Positions 7,727-13,380 of a DNA stretch of 53,560 bases are shown piece after piece (position 1 is the first letter of the stretch; each line of letters opens with the position of its first letter). The stretch is taken from positions 1 to 53,560 of IMG/VR virus record IMGVR_UViG_3300033182_000038; one strand, given 5' to 3'. Made by a program: the position numbers and the translations under genes. This DNA comes from a virus. The notes under the pieces were generated by a model, which made no database searches, was not told the origin of the DNA, and saw only the letters and a program-made list of their open reading frames with translations.

Positions 7727-7861
7727 TCATCCTCCCGCCAAAAAGCTGACAGTAAGACCACCGATAGCACCGAGCAGAGAGCCTATGACAATCCACACGA
7801 TGTACCGCACAACTACCGGATACTGGTAGACGCGCCAAGCGAAGTTTTTTAACCAATTCAT
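7727..7861 (-). CDS. Membrane mini-protein with glycine-rich span, 44 aa
   Basis: Reads MNWLKNFAWRVYQYPVVV followed by a hydrophobic stretch IVWIVIGSLLGAIGGLTV and ends FLAGG. The small-residue spacing in the span (GxxxGxxGG) resembles helix-packing membrane segments. Its start overlaps the end of the CxxC protein gene by four bases, and its stop is directly before the start of the next membrane mini-protein. A short early phage membrane protein could act on the host inner membrane; this is inference. Confidence 0.6.
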   Translation of the reverse strand: MNWLKNFAWRVYQYPVVVRYIVWIVIGSLLGAIGGLTVSFLAGG

Positions 7862-8058
7862 CGGACTAATCCTCCTTTGTTGTTAAGACCCTTAAGGTCA
7901 GACAGGTCAGTGATGACCACATAGTTCGACTTGTGCATAGGGGCGATGGTATGCACCACCTCCCTAGCCTTAGCCTCACCACACTTTAGGCAAGTGCCAT
8001 AGCCCAACGACAAGCGTTGGGTAGGCACAGCCTCTGATCTACAAACTGTACACAGCAT
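7858..8058 (-). CDS. CxxC zinc-ribbon small protein, 66 aa
   Basis: The start at 8058 (MLCTVCRSEAVP) overlaps the upstream stop as TGATG, which favours it over an in-frame ATG 18 bases further up. Two CxxC pairs (CTVC and CLKC, about 20 residues apart) make a zinc ribbon likely. The rest is mixed polar sequence ending in a Gly/Asn-rich tail. No family recognised; DNA, RNA or RNA polymerase contact would be typical for such early phage proteins. Confidence 0.7.
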   Translation of the reverse strand: MLCTVCRSEAVPTQRLSLGYGTCLKCGEAKAREVVHTIAPMHKSNYVVITDLSDLKGLNNKGGLVR

Positions 8059-8420
8059 CAGTCGATTACCTCCCATCCTCGTGGGTTGTCTGTTACTACA
8101 CTCAAGCGGTTAGCGACTAGGCTTCGATAACCACCCTCAGCAAGTAGCATCATGTGATGCGTAGATAACTTTACAGTATCTGTGTGAGGGTGAGCCTGTG
8201 AACGGTGCTTGCTAGTACTGACTGAATACCTATCGGAGTTCTCCCACCAGTACTTGCCGCACTTGATAAACATAGGGTAGTGAGTGCCGTAACTATACAC
8301 GACATAGCGATCACCTCCCTTGCTATCGGTGACACTAACACCGTACAAGTTACTGCCCTGAAAGGGCTTGCACTGCTGAACATAGCTACGACAGTTCTTG
8401 TTGGCTACACGGTCAGTCAT
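8058..8420 (-). CDS. Conserved phage hypothetical protein, 120 aa
   Basis: The central part (RYVVYSYGTHYPMF, then RYSVSTSKHRSQAHP) matches a pattern I have seen in many phage hypothetical proteins whose role is not established (possibly the group called DUF8033; unsure). The protein is soluble and rich in Tyr and His. Its start overlaps the preceding gene by four bases and its stop overlaps the CxxC gene as TGATG, so it belongs to the same coupled operon. Confidence 0.8.
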   Translation of the reverse strand: MTDRVANKNCRSYVQQCKPFQGSNLYGVSVTDSKGGDRYVVYSYGTHYPMFIKCGKYWWENSDRYSVSTSKHRSQAHPHTDTVKLSTHHMMLLAEGGYRSLVANRLSVVTDNPRGWEVID

Positions 8421-8638
8421 AGCGGCATCTCCATAGCAGAGTCATCACCGTCATAAAACCAGTCAAGATAGTTATGTATGCCGTTAGAGAAAGCGTTAGA
8501 GCCACCGAATATTGGCTGACTACCGGACTCCCTAGCGACGAAGTCGGTACATGTATCGTTGATAATCTCTACCAAGTCAGACAACTCGTTGTCATCGTCA
8601 GAGTAGTAGGCTTCAAAGAAAAGGTTTGCGTTTAACAT
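8417..8638 (-). CDS. Small acidic hypothetical protein, 73 aa
   Basis: Begins MLNANLFFEAYYSDDDNELS and is strongly acidic throughout, ending DGDDSAMEMPL. Highly acidic small early proteins in phages often act as DNA mimics that block host nucleases or repressors, but nothing here proves that. It is the first gene after the terminator at 8661-8692, so it may have its own promoter or rely on read-through. Confidence 0.7.
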   Translation of the reverse strand: MLNANLFFEAYYSDDDNELSDLVEIINDTCTDFVARESGSQPIFGGSNAFSNGIHNYLDWFYDGDDSAMEMPL

Positions 8639-8660
8639 ACTTCATTGCTCCATATGTAAA

Positions 8661-8692
8661 GTTAAAATAAAGGGGGCTACAGTGTAGCCCCC
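8661..8692 (-). terminator. Rho-independent terminator after the 121-aa gene
   Basis: On the minus strand a stem GGGGGCTA pairs with TAGCCCCC around a five-base loop, followed by TTTATTTTAAC. It begins seven bases after the stop of the 8699-9064 gene. It would separate that gene from the downstream early operon, at least partly. Confidence 0.75.
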
Positions 8693-8698
8693 ATCGGG

Positions 8699-9064
8699 TT
8701 AGATCAGGATTGCAGTAGCCTTAGCTACAGTGTGTTTAACAGGGCTTGCGATAGTCATCTTAGGCTTGCCCCACTTACCAACACCGATGGTCGGTACATA
8801 GCCATCTTTGATAGCCTTGAGTACCTTAGTCAACGGCAACGCCTTACTATCCTTTGCGATAGTCTGGTTTACTTCAGGGATATAGAAGTCCCAACGGTTA
8901 AGCGACAACTTGTTAGCACTTGCATAGTCAATGATGTTTGACAAAGCAAGCTCAGCATCGTCAGCGTTGTACTTACCAGTACCGTCGCGGCTAGCAACAA
9001 GCTCCACAAGGTTAGTGTTAGGGTTTACACGGGCATTGAAAGTACCTTCATAGTTCTTAGCCAT
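8699..9064 (-). CDS. Small early protein, paralogue of the 10132-10482 product
   Basis: 121 residues, beginning MAKNYEGTFNARVNPNTN. It shares a layout with the 116-residue product of 10132-10482: a YEG start, a central (Y/W)xADxAE motif followed by an II pair, a PK-TI-P segment, and a C-terminal LI. This points to duplication. AAGGAGCAATCAA precedes the ATG. Each copy is followed by a strong hairpin, and the 674-base non-coding repeat region lies immediately upstream, so this gene may be controlled from there. No known family recognised; a highly expressed early protein is plausible. Confidence 0.8.
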   Translation of the reverse strand: MAKNYEGTFNARVNPNTNLVELVASRDGTGKYNADDAELALSNIIDYASANKLSLNRWDFYIPEVNQTIAKDSKALPLTKVLKAIKDGYVPTIGVGKWGKPKMTIASPVKHTVAKATAILI

Positions 9065-9188
9065 TTGATTGCTCCTTAAAAAGGGTTAATAAATTTACAC
9101 AACGGCAAGTGCCGAGGTGAGGTTCCAGCCTGCCCCAGACCCGCCGAGCCGTCAAGTTTGGGGGTGTTTCGTATTTGTAGATGCTAGT

Positions 9189-9204
9189 CATGTAAGGTTA
9201 CATG
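9189..9204. repeat. Inverted repeat CATGTAA-GG-TTACATG
   Basis: A perfect 7-bp inverted repeat with a two-base centre. A related 10-bp palindrome, TTACATGTAA, sits at 9495-9504 and continues into the same GTAAGGTT word. Such symmetry is typical of dimeric repressor operators. The HTH protein at 48683-48973 is a candidate binder, by inference only. Confidence 0.6.
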
Positions 9205-9417
9205 TAGCACTATCTAGTAGGGGGCGGCAACTATCTGATAATTGTTTAGGGTAGGTAGGTAAAGTTAGATAGTCAAGTGCTAATAAAATCAAGGGGTTGG
9301 GAGGTACTATCTAAACTATCTAGGAATTTTTGGGTAATGTGGTACTAAAAAGAAAGTCCGCGACCTTACATTGTTGCGAAATATATTTTGTGAACAAAGG
9401 GTATATGTATTTTTACT

Positions 9418-9442
9418 AGATAAAATAGATAAAATAGATAGT
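9418..9442. repeat. Tandem AGATAAAAT x2 plus AGATAGT
   Basis: Two exact 9-bp tandem copies followed by the heptamer AGATAGT that recurs across the region. The local sequence is almost entirely A and T, as in unwinding elements of replication origins. Confidence 0.65.
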
Positions 9443-9703
9443 AATACTGTACAGATATAGCGAATTGGCTTGTTTATCAGACACTTATGGTGCTTTACAT
9501 GTAAGGTTTAGGTATCTAAAAAGCGGTTAAGTTTACACCACCCTGATTTAGATAGTTAGATAGTTGCGTTTGACATACCGGATTGGCCTAACTTTACAGG
9601 AACCACACTACAAAGCGCCTCTTAGTGCGTGCCATAACCCCCCGATGTATGGGATTATACTAATACAGGAGAGAAAACTAACTTGACACGGATACACAGG
9701 CAA

Positions 9704-9728
9704 TAAAAAAACCCGGCTTTCGCCGGGC
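9704..9728 (-). terminator. Rho-independent terminator after the 37-aa gene
   Basis: On the minus strand CCCGGC-GAAA-GCCGGG is followed by seven T. It begins 11 bases past the stop of the 37-residue membrane protein and would end transcription before the 9065-9703 repeat region. Confidence 0.85.
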
Positions 9729-9738
9729 TGTTGGTTGG

Positions 9739-9852
9739 TTACTGTCCGAAGCTCAATACGATCACTAGCAGTGCGTACAAGATCGGTGCTACAATCACTG
9801 CGGCTACTATCGCAGTGGCCTTTTCCTTGAGTGTCAATTCTTCTTCGCTCAT
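9739..9852 (-). CDS. Single-span membrane mini-protein, 37 aa
   Basis: Reads MSEEELTLKEKATAIVAA with a hydrophobic stretch continuing through VIVAPILYALLVIVLSF. GAGGAG lies five bases before the ATG and a strong terminator follows the stop, so this is a complete small transcription unit end. The acidic, charged N-terminus and one membrane span suggest an inner-membrane peptide. No family can be given. Confidence 0.68.
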   Translation of the reverse strand: MSEEELTLKEKATAIVAAVIVAPILYALLVIVLSFGQ

Positions 9853-9880
9853 GGAAACTCCTCTTCAGTTGTGATGGTTG

Positions 9881-9909
9881 GGAGGGGGCTTGCGCCCCCT
9901 CCTCTTTTT
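9881..9909 (+). terminator. Stable hairpin with plus-strand T run
   Basis: A perfect 9-bp stem, GGAGGGGGC/GCCCCCTCC, with loop TTGC is followed on the plus strand by TCTTTTT. Read on the minus strand it has a GCAA (GNRA) loop but no T run. It abuts the stop of the 54-residue minus-strand gene. It could terminate plus-strand transcription entering this early region, or act as a 3' stability hairpin for the minus mRNA. Confidence 0.6.
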
Positions 9910-10072
9910 ACCAGCGAGCCACTAGGACTTCGTGGCCTTGGCGCTGCAACTTCTCCGCGAAGTTGGTTGCAGCATTTGCTCGACAGAACCAGCGCATGTA
10001 CAGCATGTCATACTCGATCCAGCGAACTTCGTAGCGGCGCGTCTCCGCCTTGCGCGTCTTGCGATCTTTCAT
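9908..10072 (-). CDS. Small basic protein, 54 aa
   Basis: Reads MKDRKTRKAETRRYEVRWIE and ends QGHEVLVARW. The strongly basic N-terminus is followed by a compact helical segment with one Cys. GAGGAAAC precedes the ATG, and hairpins lie on both sides of the gene. No family recognised. It sits between the 116-residue early protein and the 37-residue membrane peptide. Confidence 0.62.
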   Translation of the reverse strand: MKDRKTRKAETRRYEVRWIEYDMLYMRWFCRANAATNFAEKLQRQGHEVLVARW

Positions 10073-10104
10073 AGTTTCCTCCAGATTCGCGTTGGGTTTG
10101 GATC

Positions 10105-10124
10105 GGCGGGGCTTTCGCCCCGCC
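10105..10124 (-). other. GNRA-loop hairpin after the 116-aa gene
   Basis: GGCGGGGC-GAAA-GCCCCGCC on the minus strand, an 8-bp perfect stem eight bases past the stop, without a following T run. It probably acts in mRNA stability or processing rather than as a standard terminator. Confidence 0.6.
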
Positions 10125-10131
10125 TCTCCGG

Positions 10132-10482
10132 TTAGATCAGAGTGTATTTACCCTGACTTGCCTTGGGCTTCGGCTCGCCGATGGTGAGCTTCAGCTTGGG
10201 CTGTGGGAAGGGTCGCTTGACCAGAACCAGCTCGATTGAGCTTGCCTTGTCTTTGAACCCTTGGACTTGCTTGGAAGTCCAAGCCTTGCCAGCAGGATAT
10301 TTGACATCCGTGCCGTCGATCCAGAGCGAGTAAGTCGAAACCTTGAACCCTGATTCGATGATAGCGTCGAGGAATTCCTCAGCGTTATCAGCAGTCCAAC
10401 GACCGTTGGCATTAGGTGCAACCTTGCCAACCCCAGTGGTTGCGTCCACCTTGAACGCGACCTTACCTTCATATGTAGTCAT
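10132..10482 (-). CDS. Small early protein, paralogue of the 8699-9064 product
   Basis: 116 residues starting MTTYEGKVAFKVDATTG, with WTADNAEEFLDAIIESG in the middle and a C-terminal KYTLI. The layout matches the 121-residue product downstream, so the two arose by duplication. It is the first gene of the whole minus-strand block, read away from the divergent intergenic region 10483-10828. That position suggests very early, strong expression. Biochemical role unknown. Confidence 0.8.
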   Translation of the reverse strand: MTTYEGKVAFKVDATTGVGKVAPNANGRWTADNAEEFLDAIIESGFKVSTYSLWIDGTDVKYPAGKAWTSKQVQGFKDKASSIELVLVKRPFPQPKLKLTIGEPKPKASQGKYTLI

Positions 10483-10828
10483 AAGACTATCTCCAGTGAA
10501 GTTAAAGAACGAACCCTTGCGGGTTACTGGCTGCTCTCAACCAGTGATTCCAGACTGCAACATACTCGGGAATTTGTAAAGTTTGCCCAGTTTGCAGGGC
10601 TTTTCTGGGTGCTATCAGGGCGCAAGCGAGCGCGTCCCGCGAGCGTAGAGAGAGGGGCACATGGACACGGCTACGACCCCCCGCCCCCATATAAGTAAAC
10701 CGCTCATAACAAGACCCAAAAAATAGAACGTGTAAAGTTAGCTCACCTTTACAATTAGAGCCGCCTAGCTTGACAATTAAAATCCTGATTCCTTGACAGC
10801 CCCGTAAGTTAGAGACTACATTCGGAGC
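10483..10828. promoter_or_regulatory. Divergent intergenic region between early and late blocks
   Basis: Separates the first minus gene from the first plus gene. On the minus strand TTGTCA (10771-10776) and TGTAAA (10748-10753) lie 17 bases apart, a reasonable sigma70-like pair. On the plus strand TTGACA occurs at 10770-10775 and 10793-10798 without a convincing -10 at the right distance. TGTAAAGTT words occur at 10574 and 10731. A 62-codon minus frame (10502-10690) crosses it but looks fortuitous. Confidence 0.5.
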
Positions 10829-11332
10829 ATGGACACACTACCGTTGAAACACACTAAGTGGTCGGATCGCTTAGCGTTCGACATGGCACTACTTCTTGAG
10901 GGAAGTGGTGAAACACTCGATGAGGTTAAGGCGAGGCATCACATCTCTGCCTCGGATCTGATCGTCTTCAACAAAGACCCTGTTTTTCTGAAGAAGGTCG
11001 AGTTCTATCGGGACGAAGTCCGCGATAAGGGCATGACGTTTAAGCTCAAAGCTAGAGCACAGGCGGAAGAACTCCTGACAACAAGCTGGACTTTGATTCA
11101 CAGTCCGGACGTATCGCCAGCAGTGAAGGCCGACCTGATTAAGTCGACAGTGAAGTGGGGCGGTCTTGAGCCTAAGAACGAAGTTACAGCGGAGGGTTCC
11201 GGTGGCGGAGTCAAAATCACAATCAACCTCGGTGGACAACAGCACCAAGCAACCATTGACGCTGAAGAGTACACAGACGTTACGCCAGAGCCGGACGAAC
11301 CGGAAGCCCTTGCCTACGCATCAGGAACTTGA
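10829..11332 (+). CDS. Putative terminase small subunit
   Basis: 167 residues. Its position directly before the large terminase is the main evidence. The N-terminal half (LDEVKARHHISASDLIVFNK) could form a helix-turn-helix that recognises packaging sites. The middle is helical and the C-terminus is acidic, as in many small terminase subunits that form ring oligomers. A GGAG lies only one base before the ATG, so initiation may be inefficient or use an unusual site. A zinc-ribbon reading frame overlaps its end in another frame. Confidence 0.65.
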   Translation: MDTLPLKHTKWSDRLAFDMALLLEGSGETLDEVKARHHISASDLIVFNKDPVFLKKVEFYRDEVRDKGMTFKLKARAQAEELLTTSWTLIHSPDVSPAVKADLIKSTVKWGGLEPKNEVTAEGSGGGVKITINLGGQQHQATIDAEEYTDVTPEPDEPEALAYASGT

Positions 11333-11684
11333 CGAGCGCTTTGACGGGTTCCCTGCGCTTCGGTTTGACTCGCTAGTTGACTATGAGAACTGGTGTGACA
11401 GACTGACGAACATTGGGACTTCGTTCAAAACGCGTATAGTTAAGAAACGCAAAAAGCGGACTCAGTATCTTATCCTGCTGGTAGGAGGAGCTATGATTGA
11501 CGACGATGGCGATGATGTGTGCCCACACTGCGGTGCGGTGCTGATTGATTTCAACTGGTGCAAGCATTGCGGCGACATCGAGCAGCTTGACGAGTACAAA
11601 GAGCGCGACGAGATTAGAGAGTTAGACTTTGAGGACGATGCTTGCGTATACAGCGGGCTGAATGTGAATGGCGCTGAATATTAA
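11310..11684 (+). CDS. Zinc-ribbon protein between terminase genes (start uncertain)
   Basis: The certain part begins at an ATG at 11493 preceded by GGAGGAG, reading MIDDDGDDVCPHCG, then NWCKHCG, an acidic helix and a stop overlapping terL. The two CxxC pairs define a zinc ribbon. The same frame stays open upstream with protein-like sequence (RFDSLVDYENWCDRL, then RKKRTQYLILL), so a longer form from a TTG near 11310 is likely; it overlaps the small terminase end. There may be two products, 124 and 63 residues. Role in packaging is suggested only by location. Confidence 0.6.
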   Translation: MPTHQELDERFDGFPALRFDSLVDYENWCDRLTNIGTSFKTRIVKKRKKRTQYLILLVGGAMIDDDGDDVCPHCGAVLIDFNWCKHCGDIEQLDEYKERDEIRELDFEDDACVYSGLNVNGAEY

Positions 11685-13053
11685 CTATACACCTCCTCCT
11701 ACGGGGGAGAAGTTCATGATGTCAGACGCGAAGATGCGCGTACTGATGGGGCCGGTTGGTTCTGGTAAGTCTGTAACGTCCAGCTTTGAGATAGTGCGGC
11801 GGGCGTCCATGCAGGAACCGAACGAACAGGGCGTGCGCAAGACCCGTGCGGCCATTGTGCGTGAGACCGCCCGCCAGCTCCAAGATACTACGATTAAAAC
11901 GTTTCTGGATTGGTTCCCGCCCGGACAGTGCGGGGACTACATGCGTACGACCAAGACCTACTTCTTCAAGGTGGGCGACATCGAGTGCGAGATTATGTTC
12001 CGTGCGCTGGACGACGCGGACGACGTGGCCAACTTGAACTCACTAGAACTTACATTCGCTTGGTTTAACGAGTGTCGTGACATCCACCCTGACATTGTCG
12101 ATGCGATGTCTAAGCGTATCGGGCGTTTTCCTTCGGCGAAGGACGGCGGGCCAACGTGGTTTGGTATGTGGGGTGACACCAACCCCCCGACTATGGACAC
12201 ATGGTGGTACTACCAGATGGAGCACCTTGATCCTAAGGACGGGGTGTCGCCTAACGATAACGGGTGGGATGTGTACAAGCAGCCGTCCGGTCGGACGCAG
12301 TTCGCTGAGAATATCGAGAACCTGCCTGAAGGGTACTACGACACGCAGGGTCGCTCGGAAGAATACATCAGAGTTTACATTGATGGTGACTACGGACTGA
12401 GTTCCGCAGGCCAGCCGGTTTACAAATACTTTAGACCGGACTACCACATGGCGACCGAGAAGCTGCGCCCCATCGTTAACGGGGTGCGCCCGGTGGTTAT
12501 TGGTATGGACTTGGGCCTCACCCCTGCGGCTGTAATCGGGCAACAGGATGCGCGGGGGCGAGTGCTCATACTTGACGAGGCTGTTAGCTTTGACATGGGC
12601 ATACAACGTTTCGTGCGTACAGTTTTGAAACCGCTGATCTACGAGCGCTTTACTGGTGCGCCGGTGGTTATCATCACTGACCCGGCGGGTATCCAGAGAG
12701 CACAGACTGATGAACGTTCCGCCGTAGACATTATCAAGGCTGAGGGTTTCCGTGTGTTTCCCGCAAAGACCAACAATGTTTCCGCTCGCCTGTCTGCGGT
12801 GGACGACTTCCTTATGCGCCAAGTTGATGGTGACTCAGCGTTCTTAGTTGACCCACGTTGCACGCACCTTAAAGCAGCGATGATGGGTGGCTACCGCTTC
12901 CATCATAAGAACGGCAACATCGAGAAGAACAACCACTCGCACGTTGCTGAAGCGCTCCAGTATTTGATGTTGCACATCTCAACAGCGGGTGAAGGGACTA
13001 TAATTCCTCAGAGGCGTGACATCGTAAGGGTTGCAGCCGGAGGCTGGACTTGA
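11668..13053 (+). CDS. terL: Terminase large subunit (DNA-packaging ATPase/nuclease)
   Basis: 461 residues. The ATPase half has Walker A GPVGSGKS at 28-35 and a Walker B-like region ending WFNE near 132-135. The nuclease half has the RNase H-like start VVIGMDLGLTP (D281), a second acidic site ITDPAG (D338) and a C-terminal HSHVAEALQYL segment. It pumps DNA into the prohead and cuts the concatemer. The length is typical of short-tailed phage terminases. The start at 11668 overlaps the zinc-ribbon gene by 17 bases, and a terminator follows. Confidence 0.95.
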   Translation: MALNINYTPPPTGEKFMMSDAKMRVLMGPVGSGKSVTSSFEIVRRASMQEPNEQGVRKTRAAIVRETARQLQDTTIKTFLDWFPPGQCGDYMRTTKTYFFKVGDIECEIMFRALDDADDVANLNSLELTFAWFNECRDIHPDIVDAMSKRIGRFPSAKDGGPTWFGMWGDTNPPTMDTWWYYQMEHLDPKDGVSPNDNGWDVYKQPSGRTQFAENIENLPEGYYDTQGRSEEYIRVYIDGDYGLSSAGQPVYKYFRPDYHMATEKLRPIVNGVRPVVIGMDLGLTPAAVIGQQDARGRVLILDEAVSFDMGIQRFVRTVLKPLIYERFTGAPVVIITDPAGIQRAQTDERSAVDIIKAEGFRVFPAKTNNVSARLSAVDDFLMRQVDGDSAFLVDPRCTHLKAAMMGGYRFHHKNGNIEKNNHSHVAEALQYLMLHISTAGEGTIIPQRRDIVRVAAGGWT

Positions 13054-13100
13054 TAATGTCTGCTTGTCATCTCGGTACGCTTTCACAAATACCGGACGTT

Positions 13101-13140
13101 ACCCCCCGTCGATTAGCCCCCGGCGGGGGGTTTCTTTTTT
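13101..13140 (+). terminator. Rho-independent terminator after terL
   Basis: ACCCCCCG (13101-13108) pairs with CGGGGGGT (13124-13131) across a 15-base loop, followed by TTTCTTTTTT. It ends the packaging transcript before the head genes. Confidence 0.8.
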
Positions 13141-13144
13141 GCTA

Positions 13145-13173
13145 TTGCGTGTATACTTGTTGGCGTGTATAAA
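13145..13173 (+). promoter_or_regulatory. Sigma70-like promoter for the head/structural genes
   Basis: TTGCGT at 13145-13150 and TATAAA at 13168-13173 are separated by 17 bases, four and five matches to the consensus hexamers. It lies between the terL terminator and the next gene, whose start is 31 bases downstream. This suggests the host RNA polymerase transcribes the late genes, consistent with no phage RNA polymerase being present. Confidence 0.6.
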
Positions 13174-13203
13174 TTAGCCTAGGTAAATGTAACGGAGCCT
13201 GCC

Positions 13204-13380
13204 ATGCACAGTAAGCCTTACACGATCTACTCGAACAATCCGAAAATGGACACGAGTGGTCTTGCAAAAAAGCCGAAAGAGTACAAAGCTGGCGGTGTCG
13301 TATACTCTGACAAGAATGACGACAAGACGAAGGTTCCTATGGATGAGATGCCATACCTTGAGAAAGAGGGCAAACTCTGA
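13204..13380 (+). CDS. Small hypothetical protein before portal, 58 aa
   Basis: Reads MHSKPYTIYSNNPKMDTSG and ends YLEKEGKL, hydrophilic and Lys-rich. Its stop overlaps the portal start (TGATG), so translation is coupled. The AGGVVY element resembles the TGGVVF element of the Cys-rich protein at 25374-25514, although the two are otherwise different. Role unknown; it may be a minor head protein. Confidence 0.7.
   Translation: MHSKPYTIYSNNPKMDTSGLAKKPKEYKAGGVVYSDKNDDKTKVPMDEMPYLEKEGKL

Larger units (their letters stand above)
9065..9738. promoter_or_regulatory. Non-coding AT-rich control region; candidate origin or operator array
   Basis: No open frame of note occurs here. The heptamer ACTATCT or its complement occurs eight times (9209, 9230, 9267, 9306, 9315, 9436, 9550, 9558). 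A 9-bp tandem repeat AGATAAAAT runs from 9418 to 9435. Two inverted repeats stand out: CATGTAA-GG-TTACATG at 9189-9204 and TTACATGTAA at 9495-9504. TGTAAAGTTA-like words recur at 9258 and, inverted, at 9589. Iterons plus AT-rich DNA upstream of replication genes fit an origin or repressor-binding region. No DnaA box was seen. Confidence 0.6.

Noticed and set aside
9881-9909. Hairpin as a possible tRNA or small RNA gene
   Set aside because: It is a single short stem with a T run and has no cloverleaf or conserved tRNA elements.
10502-10690. 62-codon minus-strand frame in the divergent region
   Set aside because: Unusual Arg/Ala composition, no good ribosome binding site, and it crosses the likely promoter region.
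12043-12822. 259-codon minus-strand frame inside the large terminase gene
   Set aside because: Antisense shadow of terL: the plus frame carries clear terminase motifs, and the minus frame has no recognisable domain or ribosome binding site.
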